A stretch of 64,000 nucleotides of DNA from Culex pipiens pallens (taxonomy: Eukaryota; Arthropoda; Insecta; Diptera; Culicidae). The position numbers were made by a program, and so were the translations under genes. Below are positions 33,840 through 45,989 of the stretch, in pieces (the stretch's first letter is position 1; each line of letters opens with the position of its first letter). The notes under the pieces were generated by a model. The model did not search any database. It worked only from the letters and a program-made list of their open reading frames with translations, and was not told where the DNA came from. The stretch is taken from contig NC_068937.1 in NCBI RefSeq assembly GCF_016801865.2, positions 9,868,157-9,932,156 on the forward strand. The letters are read 5' to 3'.

Positions 33840-35345
33840 TTGGTATTATTAAACACATATTTGGTAATATTACCACAGTTGATTTCAAAGAACTGCTTAG
33901 TTTTTGATTTTCAATAAACTTTTACTGTCACTAGTTGATTTATCCACCATTATATTTCCCAATTTTCATACAGTTTTGGAAAAAAATCTAATTTGAAATT
34001 ACAAGCAAGAATTTCATCATTTCCGTGAAAAATTTGTTGGAATATGCACTGACCAATTCTTTTTAATATTTGCAACAACCTTATTTTAGTTTGACAATAA
34101 ATATATGAATGTGACTAACATAACAGAATTAAACATAGTTTCATATCATCACAATTATATTCAAATTGATTACAGAATATATGATGGCAGTTTTTTAAAT
34201 TTTGACAGTTGACTGTATTGAATGAAATAAAGATTCATAAAATTGCATAATATTTATATGAAAAAACAATTCTCATTATTTTTACAAGGCTTCTTGACAG
34301 CAAGTATCTCGTTTTACAGTTGAATTGTTATTTCGCATGAAAAAAAAAAATAATTTTTTTCTCCTGAAATTGATTTCAGATTTCTGATTTTATTAAACAA
34401 AAAAAGGTGATGCTTATTTTTTCTGAATTCAAAGACACAAACACAAAAAACTCAAAATGTCTTTACATTGAAAAAATATTGATGGCTTTTCCCGACAGAA
34501 AGTATCTTTTTTTCAGCTGATTCTATGGGGCCACAGTTGATTTATTGAATCACAGTTGATTTTTTATGTTGTGACATTTTGCGTGAAAATCAAAATAAGT
34601 GTGCAGAAATTGTTTTCTAACGTGCTTTAGAACCCAATTGTTGATTAATATAATTTGCCACAGTTGATTTCTTATCCTAAATATATATGCTTTTTTATCA
34701 ATCATTCTCTTCGTATTTTCCAAACTAAAAAAAGGTTGTATGGAACAACTTAACCAAATTTACTTAATTTGAACAACGATCAAAATTTGTTCGCCTAAAA
34801 TTGATTTTAGATTTCTGATTTAATTACATAAAACGATGATGCTTATTTTTTCTGAGTTTCAAAGACGTAAACAAAAAGTTAAAAATGTCTTTTTAAAATC
34901 ATTCAAAAAATATTGATGGCTTTTCCCGACAGAAAGTATCTTTTTCACCGCTGATCCTATGAGGCCACAGTTGATTTATTGAATCACAGTTGATTTTTTA
35001 TGGTTTAAAGCAACGATATTAAAGTATTACAACAACTGCTAGTAATGTTTCAGAGACGGCGAAAAAGAATTCCACATTGGCGCTTATACAGCCAGATAAA
35101 AAACGGTACATGTAGATTTTTTATATTGTGGCATTTTGCGTAAAAATCAAAATAAGTGATCAGAAATTGTTTTCTGACGAGCTTTAGAACCCAATTGCTG
35201 ATTAATGTTCAAATGCAATTTGCCACAGTTGATTTCTAATCCTAAATATTTATGCGTTTTTTTCATCAATCATCCTCTTCGTAATTTCCAAACTAAAAAT
35301 AAGGTTGTATGGAACAACTTAACCAAATTTACTTAATTTGAACAG
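33840..35345. repeat. Right part of motif island (CCACAGTTGAT orientation)
   Basis: Two tandem copies start near 34385 and 34808. GATGGCTTTTCCCGACAG at 34481 and 34915 gives a 434-bp offset. They carry CCACAGTTGAT at 34531, 34658, 34965 and 35223, plus weaker TCACAGTTGAT at 34550 and 34984; a further copy is at 33873. The orientation is opposite to most copies at 22.6-30.4 kb. The second copy is lengthened by a 113-bp insertion (35002-35114). Confidence 0.8.
35002..35114. mobile_element. 113-bp insertion with 10-bp direct flanks
   Basis: Comparison with the sister copy at 34560 shows extra DNA here. The duplicated flank is GATTTTTTAT (34992-35001 and 35115-35124). The insert has no obvious inverted ends and no coding capacity. 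It is very short for a transposon; it could be a filler or template-switch event. Confidence 0.55.
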
Positions 35346-37096
35346 ATTTTTTTAGGATCCTTAATTAGACCAAATGAGGTAAATAATATTTCAATATTCG
35401 CTTTTTTGAAGCCTCTCATCAGAATCGGAATAGCAAAAGCATCTTATCTCTTGTCAAATAAATTTTGAATTTATTTCTAATGTGTATAAATTTACGTTTG
35501 TTTACTTTTATCTACTCATCAAACAGATTTAAAAATTAATCCCAAATCGAAAATCTCTTCGCCAAATAGCCCCAAATAATTTTCCCTCTTCAAAAGAACC
35601 CTTTTCCACCTCCGCCAAAATCGATCTGTTTTCCAGACTCCAAACTATTTGCCGACTAATGCAATTTCCGAATTCAGATTCAGCGTCGGGTCAAAGAAAA
35701 TATTATCCCCAAGCGGTCCGCACTCCCGCGAAAGGACACAGATTCCGGCGGGCGGCGACAGGAAGGAGTCCATCAAACCCGTACAATCCATCAAAAGAGT
35801 TTGAATTTAAGTGGATCTGCGAGGGGGGTGCGGTGCGCTATGGCCTATAAAAATCGTCCCAGGCTGGCAAATATGCAAATTTTGGGACCACGGATCAGGG
35901 TCTCTCTCGATCTCTTGGTGGGACAGGAAGTTGGACGAATCCTGCCGCTCATGAGGGGAAGAAGGGAGAGGGAGGGGGGTCACGCCAAATTGATGTCGTT
36001 CGGGGACTGCCCATTTTTTTCCTGTGAGTAAACACAGTCAAGTGGTTAGGGTGACGGGAAAAAAGTTGTTTATTTACCTTAAAAATTACAATTTTGATAA
36101 CGATCTGACAAACAAAACAACGATGCGTCAAAAAAAGAAAGCTGTATTGGTGATTACACAACAAGCGACGCGCCTACTAGATTGGTGTGGTAGTGTGCGT
36201 GCGCTTTCGTTGAGAGCTGTTGACGTTTGAAATTCTTTCTTTTCTTCAATTTCTAATGATTTTTTTGATACAAATAAGCTTCAAAAGAGAAATTTGACCA
36301 CCCTAGCAAACTCCCATCGGTCTTCATCATCGTCTAGCATCATCAGGCAACATTTTCGATTGCAAACAAGGGCATGGTAGTAAAAAAAACCGCTCCAAAA
36401 AAACCCATAAAAAACAACATTGTAGTACTACAACCATTGTGCACGACAATGCCAAAAGGGCCTAACGCAATGTGGCACAAAAGGGCGACAGCTCATCAAT
36501 CATTAATCTTCCCCTACGCACACACACATACAGGGAGTCGCAGTGTCACTTTGTATAATCCAAGACGGCGACGTTGGCTCGCACACACACGCTGCTCCAA
36601 ATATCGTCATATAATTTTAGGCTTCTGCTCTCCGAGAGATTCTGTTGTGTCACACTTTGTGTGTGTCTCTGCATTGTCATCGACCAATTTGATAGACACG
36701 ACAACACAGTCAGTCAGACCGACAGACGCCCCCTTTTTTGGGGGACTTGAACAAATACTAGCGAGCATGCTTAATTGTTCTGAATTGTGTTGTTGTGCTG
36801 AGATGAGCTGCCATTGTTGTGGTTGAACTTTACTGTTGAGAAGGATAGAACGAAGAAGAAGAAGTGTGTGGCCAAGGGAGCAAACATTTCCTTAACCCAC
36901 TAATCCATCAACTGACAGTGGCAGACAATGGAGTTTGGGATTCGTTTTTTGTATTTAAGGTCTTTTTTTGGGGGGATTTTCTGAAGGACGAATTAACAAT
37001 TAAGTTTTTGTGGTTGAGAAACGTTCTGTCAGAGGCAATGAGATTGGAGAAATTTTATTTAAAAAAATTACGATTTTCGTCCTGTTTGGATTAATT
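35346..37096. other. Mixed unique DNA, no gene assigned
   Basis: The first part is AT-rich. 35640-36030 is GC-richer, with no frame I trust. 36480-36760 has CACACA runs and mixed composition. A 150-codon + strand frame (36374-36826) lacks a recognisable domain and is rich in low-complexity CA-derived residues. Confidence 0.3.
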
Positions 37097-37842
37097 CAGC
37101 GGTTCTCAACCTGCATTATTCAACATTATTTTTTAGACCTGTCTTTTAGTTTTGCCAAATATTAAACTTAGGAAAAAATGTTTTTATTGCAAATGTTATC
37201 CAATAAAGTACCTTTTTTTTAATGATGTTTTCTTGGGAAATATGGATCTAATTTTCAATGTTATTAAAAAAATGAAGTTTTTTTTTAAATTTTTCTATTT
37301 CAAGATCAAGACTTTTCTTCAAAATTATCAAACAAAACACTCTTTCGAAATATTATCGTGGTGTTGTTTAAAATGTTAAAATGTTCAATGTTCAAAAAAG
37401 CAGTAAAGAATTTTTTAGAGATGAAAAATATTTGATTTTGTACATGGGCATTGTGTGGCCTACCCAGTACTTGTTTTCAAACAATTCTAAATACAAGCCT
37501 TAACTTTTTAATAATATTTTCGATTTTTTAACTGTCAAATATAATATTTTTTCACTTTTTGAGTGTTTTTGAATTTCCCTGACTCGACGCGGTTTCAAAA
37601 ACACCCAGGAAGCAACATAAAAAAGAAAATTTGGTCCAAAAAAATTCTAGATTTAGTTTAATTTCTATCAATGTCCCCCGAGTTACAGTTACAGAACATT
37701 TAAACAGATTTTTTTTCTCCAAAATTCAAGTTTCTTATACAAAAAAATCCGATGTTTGGAATTTAAAAAAAATCCTTAAAGCGAAAAATTTCATGTTTAC
37801 AAACTAAGGGGTACCTAGCTAAGAATAGGTTGAGAACCGCTG
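37097..37842. mobile_element. Non-autonomous hAT-type element (CAGCGGTTCTCAACC)
   Basis: The inverted ends are CAGCGGTTCTCAACCT and AGGTTGAGAACCGCTG (746 bp). CAGYGGTTCTCAACC termini are typical of hAT elements from many animals. The flanks GATTAATT (left) and GATTACAG (right) share the first five bases, consistent with a decayed or overwritten 8-bp duplication. The right flank now belongs to the next element's border. No transposase. Confidence 0.85.
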
Positions 37843-37847
37843 GATTA

Positions 37848-38062
37848 CAGTGAAACCTCTTTTTACGCGATGCGTTACGTTATTCTAATTTGTCGCTTTC
37901 TCTAGAAAGACACAACATTTTTGTATTTTTTTTTAAAAGCAATTTGTAGGTTTTGTTAAGATCTACAAAACGCTTTTTAAAGCTAGCAAAAATATGGTAT
38001 GGTTTAAGAGAAATCTACGAAACAAAAAACGTAACGCCACCGCGTAAAAAGAGGTTACTATG
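37848..38062. mobile_element. TA-flanked miniature element
   Basis: The ends read CAGTGAAACCTCTTTTTACG and the complement of CGTAAAAAGAGGTTACTATG, with TA outside both (37846-37847 and 38063-38064). Length 215 bp. It lies five bases from the hAT-type element at 37097-37842. Tc1/mariner-like by ends and target. Confidence 0.85.
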
Positions 38063-38584
38063 TAATTGATTGATGGGCAAAAGCAGCTAAAAAGATGGCA
38101 GTCTCCTTGTTCTAGCCTCAATTATTAACTTTAATCTGCTCAAATTGTTTTTGATCTAATGTTCCAATTTTGGGCGTACTATGCCATAAAAAGGTGCTGG
38201 TATTTATGTGACAGACATGACCAGTATGACAAAGACCATCAGATTTACAAAAAACAGACGCTACACCTTGTTTTGCTAACAAAACACATATTTTGTAATC
38301 GTGTATTGTCAAGATTCATTTAATCTTATCAAACATTAATCTAATCTAATCTAATCATTTAATTTTCTCAAACATTATTACATTTATTACAGTTTTTTGT
38401 GGCAGTTACAACAAAAACTTGTAGGAAGGGTTCTTAAAAATTCCTTTTTATAATTAACGCCTACTTTTCTTAACATTACATTTTTAATAGGGGCTCTATA
38501 TCACATTGTATAAATTTGCTCTAAAATATTTGTTGATTGAATTTCTGAGATACAGCGTCTTAGAGAAAAAAATAATAGAAAAAA
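38063..38584. other. AT-rich DNA
   Basis: Nothing supported apart from a short ATCTA run (38338-38357). Confidence 0.3.
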
Positions 38585-39160
38585 TGAGCAATTCTCTGAG
38601 ACTTAAAAACGATTTTTTAATATTTAGATGCAATTTGTATGAACTTTTTTCTATAACCAAAGAAGTCATTTTGCATCATGGATTTGTCCATACAAGTCGA
38701 TATACCATTCTGTAAACCGCCTATACAAAAAAAAGATGCTATTACATTATTTGAAAATTTGTATTTTTCTGATTTTCTGATCGATTTATTGTCTTCGGAA
38801 AAGTCGTTAGCAGAACTTTTCAGATAAAATAACCAGGCTCTAAAAAAATTTTCTTTTTTTTAAGTTAAACTTTTACACCAGAAAAAAGTGCAAGATAACC
38901 ATTTTTTTTATATTTTTGGATGACAAAAAAGGTCATCTTTTGAGCTATGACAGAAGTTGGTCTATATTAATTTGACAGTGTTGCCATTTTTTCAAAAAAA
39001 AAAATCTCAAATTGGAAAAAAAAGTGGAATGAATCAAAAAAATATTTTGACTTTTTATTTCGATTTTTATTACATAAATAAACAATTGAAAAATAGTTTA
39101 CATAAATTTCGATACTGTGCACCGTATCAAGTTATAGCCACCTATAATTGTTTTTTTTTT
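38585..39160. repeat. Single arm of the large foldback family
   Basis: It begins GAGCAATTCTCTGAGAC, like the left end at 46297. It continues through GTCATTTTGCATCATGG, TTGTCTTCGGAAAAGTC and ACTGTGCACCGTATCAAGTT in the family order. No inverted partner was found nearby, although part of one lies at 44185-44360. Confidence 0.65.
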
Positions 39161-41543
39161 TATGATAACGTGATTTTTTTTTCTCCTGTTAAAGTCATGA
39201 CCTAGCTTGACCGTTCCTCAAATGTTTGCATGTCATAATTTCCTATAAATATGCTTCAAATGCATTGAAGGTTGGACCAATGTTAAGGTAGATACATCCT
39301 CTGATAGAAAAGCAAACTGGGTTTCTCTACATCACTAAAATAGCGTCAAATTTTTAAGAGATTTCAACTCGGCAAATATGCGTTCAATTTTCAATGCTAA
39401 AAATGGATTTTTTGTAAAAAAATATCTTTCGAATAAAAATAGTTTCAAAGTTTTCAAATTTCATTTGATATAAACAAAAATAAGTGCTTTTTGGCCTTTT
39501 CAAATGTTACAAAACATTTGCTCATTCTTGAGAGAATTGCTTAAATGATATTTTCTTAGTATAACCAACAACTATTGTATCCATTCTCAAACTCACTTAC
39601 ATCTGCATACTGTTTTCATATTTATTGATATTTTTTATCTTGCTTTTTAGGGATCTTTTATCTTTTTGGAAAAAATGCTGAAATTTCAAAGTTATCGCAA
39701 TTTTAGTAAAAAAGGTTGTTTTTTCAGTTTTCGTCATTTTCCCAAGACAACTAAAATCGATTGAAATGGCGCGAGGTTATGATTTTTTGAAAAATGTGGT
39801 TTTTGTGGACCACTCTAACACGACGTAGGTCACCACAATGGCCAAACAAAAAAAAATACAGGTCTAATTATTTCGGCCATGGAACCCCCAGATAAATTTT
39901 GAGCCCGAACGGAGAACTTTTTTTTTTTAAATAAATCTTGCTGTTTTCGTGAGGAATTGCTGTTTAAAAATGTTTTGAAACGATTTTTTTTGGAGTTAAA
40001 ATTTTAAACGCGCAATAACTGTTGAAAAATCAGCGTTTCAAGATTTGGAGATTGAAAAGGTTATAAAATAATCACTAGGCACAACAAAGTGAACATTTTT
40101 CCTCATCCAAAAAGTTCTCACAATCAATTATTCAACTTATGGAGAAAAAAAATCAGAAAAAAATAAAGTTAAATGAAGCAATGAATAAAAAATAAAGCAC
40201 AAGGCAAACTAGTTGATTCCGCTCCAGGTGCAAAGACCATAAATACCTGCAATTCATTTCGAGAAAAATTACTACAATTTAAAATGATTAACGACATTGT
40301 AACCGTTCCTGAGGGCTGGTAATTGCCATTCCTCACGGCAAAAGCTCTCAATCGGTATTTCTGTATGTACGCTCGTGTGTGTGTGCGAATCCTGTAAATC
40401 CTTCCGCAAGGATCGTCCTCGTTACTCATAATACCTCAAAACGAGCGTGTGTCCATCGCAAACTCCTGGTGATTGCAGATGAGTTTGAAGCTCGGCCATT
40501 TTCTGTGTGTGTGTGTGTGTGTTATGTTTTGTGATGTTGCACAATGGCATCAGAAAAGCTCGAACGAGGATAAGCTTCGATTTATGGACAAGTGCCCGGA
40601 GGGGAGAGGCGGACACCCCTTAAGGGGAAGGGGCTTATGATTTATGTGTTTTTTTGTGGTACTAAATCTACAGTACTCACATCCGCTAAAAACGGTGTTG
40701 TTGTGTTATGTTTGGATGGAGGCGAAAATATTTACGAACGCGTCCGCGTGTGCTCAGGCTCAGGCACTCGTTGTTTGTTGACGAGAATGTTGTTTTTAAG
40801 CTGCAAATCAAACCCGATTCAAGGTTGCACTTCGAACATTGTTGGCTTTTGTGATTTACACGGAGTTGTAAAAAAGTGATTTCGAAGTTCTTTATTTTAA
40901 AATTTCCAATGTTTTAAAAACATTAAATGTTTTCTAATCTGTAGGCAGCATTCAAAAACAAATGCAAAAATGTCCAATATTAATTATTAATATGATAAAT
41001 AATTTGCATGGCATTTCATCATAATCAAAAGAATTTGGAAACTAAATTTGTTACGAAAATAGTCATATTTCAAGGCTGCCTGATCTTTAAATGTCCCAAC
41101 ATAAGATTAGATCTTTCAAAAACAGTAATATGATTCTGATAGTAATTCAAACTAGAATGTCTAGCAATCCGGCTTGAAAAGCTAACAGATCTTATATTTT
41201 CAACTGGAAATTTACTTAGAAAAGCGGTGTTATTTTCTACAACTGTAATTGAACTTGACAGAACTTCAATCTTCATCAATTCATTTCAAAATTCAATCGT
41301 GCTCAATTAATTGTATTATATTATATTAGTTTTTGTATCATATTTGTTCATTTTCATTTTCAAAATGAGCAGTGTCAGAGATAAGAGTTTAGAGAAGAGA
41401 TTAAAGATAATAATCTGAATTCTTGTTTCAATAACATTTTTTTATGTTTTTCCTTTATTTCAAATATGAGCAGTTCTTGAAAATAATGTGTTAGAGAAAG
41501 TCTGTATTTTAAAGAATTTTATGTTTTTTTTTTTTTCAAAATA
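39161..41543. other. Mixed DNA, no gene assigned
   Basis: AT-rich to 40150. 40160-40880 is GC-richer with a (GT)n run at 40504-40521. 40890-41540 is AT-rich. The frames in this interval are short and show no domains. Confidence 0.35.
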
Positions 41544-42269
41544 TGCCGTTGCAAATATTTTTTGAAGTTTATGTCCCTCGACTCTAGTCGGGGTCGAGGG
41601 GGGGGGGGGCAAAAATATAAAAAAATATGCAAATTGAAATAACAAGCCATGGTCTCAACATTTGAATGAAAAAAGTGTTTAAAAATGCATTTTACACCTG
41701 CCCTGTTGTTTTGCAATCATTAGTTTTTAAAATATCCAAGTATTGAAGAGATTTTTTTTTCGCCGAAAAAAAAACTTTTTGTGGTGCTGTACATTGGAAT
41801 TCCACAAAAATTTAAAATATTTTTGATCGATCCCAGACATGCTAAACTGCCCATGATCGCATAAATGTCCCATATGCATTTTCATCGTTTTTGAGTTATT
41901 GATGCAGTTTGGTTCAAAATCGTTTGCACTTTCAGAAAAGCCTATAACATCCAGTACTTTGTTCTAGAAATCAGGAGGAAATCCAGTTTTTTCACGAAAA
42001 CTTAACACGTAGCCTTATGTGTGGGACAAACTTCAAATGCGTTTTTCTCAGCTTGGTGTTTTTGCATATGGGACATTTATGCGAACATGGGCAGTAAATA
42101 TGATTTAAAACACAGAAAAATGCATTTCTAATTGTTTTCAGTTGGTTAGACTTATATTTCCCTTAAAATTTTGAAGTTTTTTGAAAAAATATTTTTTTGC
42201 CCCCTGATTTTTCGAACCGATTTTGAAGGGGGGGGGGGGACATAAACTTTGAAAAATATTTGCAACGGC
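41544..42269. mobile_element. Inverted-repeat element with poly-G ends
   Basis: The inverted ends are GCCGTTGCAAATATTTTTTG and CAAAGTTTATGTCCC-type sequence at right (complement of GGGACATAAACTTTG, ending TTGCAACGGC). Long G runs are present on the + strand of each arm (about 41598-41609 and 42228-42239). A smaller element is nested at 41847-42094. Confidence 0.75.
41847..42094. mobile_element. Nested miniature element (CTGCCCATG ends)
   Basis: The 248-bp element starts CTGCCCATGATCGCATAAAT and ends ATTTATGCGAACATGGGCAG. TAAA lies directly outside both ends (41843-41846 and 42095-42098), a likely 4-bp target duplication. It interrupts the element at 41544-42269. Confidence 0.8.
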
Positions 42270-43149
42270 CTAATTGATTTATTAAAGTTTCTTGGCTGTT
42301 TTTGTTAGTTTTTCTTTTCTTTCGTGATTTTGCGAATGAATATACAAGCATATAAATAAAAAAATCAATCAATTAATTTATTTTTTCAGCTTTTATGTGT
42401 GGAAAATCTCATTTTTGGATATGTTTTAACACAAATGGTATCTTCTGAGCTGAAGTGGTCAAATTAATTTGGCAGTATTTTTTTTACTTTATTTTAAGTT
42501 GAAAAATCAAATTTGCAATCAAAAAGTACCGTACACCGGGGTGACATTGATAGGAATTCAATTTATTTTGGAAATATTTTTTTCAACTGGTGAGGTTTGT
42601 ATTAATACTATTATTTTTAAACAAAGTCCATGCACTATTTGAGGAAATAAAAAAAAATCAAAGAATAAAAAAAAACTAGCTTTTTATCAAAATTTATAAA
42701 ATTTTGTAAATCAAATTGTTAAGAAGTCAGAAATCTGCCTGAAATTTGTTGAATATATAAGTATGAATTCAAAGCACGAATCAAATGTTTTCACACTTTA
42801 AAAAAAAATTACTGAAAATGCTTATAAATTTTGATATTTGTATGAATTATGTTTCAAAAACAATTATTTTTTTTTTGTTACCTTCTTCTAAAGGAAAATT
42901 ACCAAAGAATCTGAAAATGCTTTCCAATTTCTGATTCCAATTCATGTTCATGGAAAAAATCATAACACTTTGAGAATATTAAAATAATACTATTCGTCAA
43001 CATTTTTTTAGTTACACTAACTTTTGAACTTTTCAAAATTTTACATTTCTCTATCAAGGTCACCATTACGTTATTTTTTACCTGAAGAAATCATGACCAA
43101 GCCTGACCATATCTGAATTATTTGTTTTCGTAAAGATCATAAAATTTGC
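42270..43149. other. AT-rich DNA with a possible element end
   Basis: CACCGGGGTGACATTGATAG at 42536 resembles the ends of the TA-flanked element at 52624-53755, but no convincing partner end was found (the best is CTATCAAGGTCACC, about 43055). No gene. Confidence 0.35.
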
Positions 43150-43153
43150 TTAA

Positions 43154-43839
43154 GGGGTTACATACATGTAGAAAATCAAAAATTTCATATTACAGAAAAT
43201 TTATTAAATCCATTTAAAAGATGATTTTCAATCACTCCTGAAAGTTTCATGAAGATATTTCATGATTTAACTGAGTTAGAGACGCTCAGAATTTTGCCAT
43301 GCGCAAAGCAAACTGTCTAACTTTCTGAGCGTTTATCTCTGATTGTTGATTTACGGGTGCCACGATATCTCGAGATCGGACGCACCAAATTGATTGAAAT
43401 TTTGGGTGAAGACTCCCAAGACATATCCCGTGTGCATGACGAAACCCGATTATAAAATTTTGAATTTTCAAAAAATACAAAAATCAAAAACCGGCGATTT
43501 TTTTATTTGAAAAACCGAAAAATATTTTTATCTTTTTTTTAAAATGAACTTTTTGAAAATCGGCCTTCGTCATGCACACGGGAACGGTTTAACGAGCCTT
43601 CACCAAAATTTTTAACCGATTTGGTCGAAGCAATGTTGAGATATCGTGGCACCCGTTTTTTGAAACTGCTAACTTCAAATAGCCATATCTCGGCAATGAT
43701 ACAACCAAATGCCTTCAAATTTGATTTGTTAATGGATGAAAATGTATAGTTTAATGCCCTGAAAACAGATTTCGAAAAAAATTAAGTATGTGCTGAAACC
43801 AACCTTTGAAATTTTGCCGATTTACATGTATGTAACCCC
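43154..43839. mobile_element. TTAA-inserting foldback element, copy 1
   Basis: The ends are GGGGTTACATACATGTA and its complement TACATGTATGTAACCCC, flanked on both sides by TTAA (43150-43153 and 43840-43843). TTAA duplications are the mark of piggyBac-type insertion. The arms share GGGTGCCACGATATCTC, CCGTGTGCATGACG and their complements. 686 bp, no coding capacity. Confidence 0.85.
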
Positions 43840-43843
43840 TTAA

Positions 43844-44521
43844 CAAAGAATGGTTATTAGACTAATGATTTTCGAGTTTCAACGAAAACAAAAAAATACA
43901 TTAAGTATCCACAAATCTTAAAATGGTTCGTACTTATCAACAAAAGTATTTTCAACAAAAATCAAATCAGCTCTTACATTTAAAAAGGTGTTAAAAGGCT
44001 TCTTTTTGACAGTTTAAAAAGTTTATCGACCTTTTTCCAAGTTTTTATTATTTTTTTCGAAAAAATAGCAACACTGCCATATGAATTTTAAACACTTGTG
44101 TTCAAACTTGAAGCCATCTAAAAAGCATATTTTTTCTGTTTGAATAGTCGAAGTTCAAAAATGGGTATTTTTTAGAGTGTAACTATTTTATACTAAGAAG
44201 TCCTCAGCAATACCAACAACTTTTGCCGAAGACACCAAATCGATCAGAAAACCCGTTCTCAAGATACAGATTGTTGAATATTTTAATTGCCTTTTTGTAT
44301 GGACAGCTGCAATTGTATGGAGATTTGTATGGACGAACTAATGTAAATTTTTTATCCAAATAAACAAAAAATTAAAAATAATCTTTGTCTAAAATATCAG
44401 AGAGATTACAGATTGAACAAAAAAATCATTGAAACTTTTTTTTATAAACAATCGTTGAGCTTGAACACGATTCTAAAAAAAGATCTGTAAATGTGTCATC
44501 CATGATTATTTTGGAGCATTT
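43844..44521. repeat. AT-rich DNA with a foldback-family arm fragment
   Basis: CAACTTTTGCCGAAGACACC and TTTGTATGGACAGCTGC (44215-44340) belong to the large foldback family. The rest is unremarkable. Confidence 0.5.
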
Positions 44522-44613
44522 CTAGAGTTTTTTTTTTTTTTTTTTTTTTTTTGAATAGGTCCTATAAACATATGAAAGACAATAGTTTATAGGTCCTTTT
44601 CAAAAAAACTCTG
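44522..44613. repeat. Short palindromic element, copy 2
   Basis: The same family as 12048-12123: CTAGAGTTTT, GAATAGGTCCTATAA and the inverted AGGTCCTTTTCAAAAAAACTC. The left poly-T has expanded to about 24 T. Confidence 0.75.
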
Positions 44614-44738
44614 GATTTTTTGAGTAATTTTTAAACTCAGTGACCCAAGCTGAAACAATAAAGAGCCAGTTTCTTTCGTGAATCGATTTGAAGTTGAAGT
44701 TTAGCGAGAATTTCAGATTATCGAGATCTGACTGTAAA

Positions 44739-45989
44739 GGGTAATTCTCTACCAACTCACACTAAATCGGGAAAAGTTGCCCCGACCCCTCTTCGATTTG
44801 CGTGAAACTTTGTCCTAAGGGGTAACTTTTGTCCCTGATCACGTATCCGAGGTCCGTTTTTTGATATCTCGTGACGGAGGGGCGGTACGACCCCTTCCAT
44901 TTTTGAACATGCGAAAAAAGAGGTGTTTTTCAATAATTTGCAGCCTGATACGGTGATGAGATAGAAATATGGTGTCAAAGGGACTTTTATGTAAAATTAG
45001 ACGCCCGATTTGATGGCGTACTCAGAATTCCGAAAAAACGTATTTTTCATCGAAAAAACACTAAAAAAGTTTTACAAATTCTCCCATTTTCCGTTACTCG
45101 ACTGTAAAAAATTTTGGAACATGTAATTTTATGGAAAATTTAATGTTCTTTTCGAATCTACATTGACCCAGAAGGGTCATTTTTTCATTTAGAACAAAAT
45201 TTTTCATTTTAAAATTTCGTGTTTTTTCTAACTTTGCAGGGTTATTTTTTAGAGTGTAACAATGTTCTAAAAAGTTGTAGAGCAGACAATTACAAAAATT
45301 TTGATATATAGACATAAGGGGTTTGCTTATAAACATCACGAGTTATCGCGATTTTACGAAAAAAAGTTTTGAAAAAGTTACTTTTTGCGTTTCTCTTTGT
45401 TTCGTCGTCCGTGTCTGTCGCGGGTGACCATGAACGGCCATGATCGATGACGACCAACTTTTTCAAAACTTTTTTTCGTAAAATCGCGATAACTCGTGAT
45501 GTTTATAAGCAAACCCCTTATGTCTATATATCAAAATTTTTGTAATTGTCTGCTCTACAACTTTTTAGAACATTGTTACACTCTAAAAAATAACCCTGCA
45601 AAGTTAGAAAAAACACGAAATTTTAAAATGAAAAATGTTGTTCTAAATGAAAAAATGACCCTTCTGGGCAATGTAGATTCGAAAAGTACATTAAATTTCC
45701 CCTTCGGAATTCTAAGTACGCCATCAAATCGGGCATCTAATTTTACATAAAAGTCCCTTTGACACCAAATTTCTATCTCATCATCGTTTCAGGCTACAAA
45801 TTATTGAAAAACACCTCTTTTTTCGCATGTTCAAAAATGGAAGGGGTCGTACCGCCCCTCCGTCACGAGATATCAAAAAACGGACCTCGGATTCGTGATC
45901 AGGGACAAAAGTTACCCCTTAGGACAAAGTTTCACGCAAATCGAAAAGGGGTCGGGGCAACTGCTGTGTGAGTTGGCGGAGAATTACCC
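44739..45989. mobile_element. 1.25-kb palindromic element with TAAA flanks
   Basis: It begins GGGTAATTCTCTACCAACTC and ends GAGTTGGCGGAGAATTACCC, with TAAA on both sides (44735-44738 and 45990-45993). The arms of about 600 bp are nearly identical, so mirrored frames occur on both strands (for example 45094-45339 on - and 45496-45750 on +). The axis, at 45380-45470, is a GC-richer unpaired loop. These frames are copies of one another and not separate genes. Confidence 0.9.

Noticed and set aside
36374..36826. 150-codon + strand frame
   Set aside because: Mixed low-complexity composition from CA runs; no domain or splice evidence.
42536..43070. A further TA-flanked element with CACCGGGGTGACATTGATAG end
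   Set aside because: Only one end is convincing; the proposed right end is a poor match and no target duplication is visible.
45094..45750. Matching proteins on - (45094-45339) and + (45496-45750) strands
   Set aside because: They are the same sequence in the two arms of a palindrome, not two genes; the same applies to 46609-46935 and 47243-47557.
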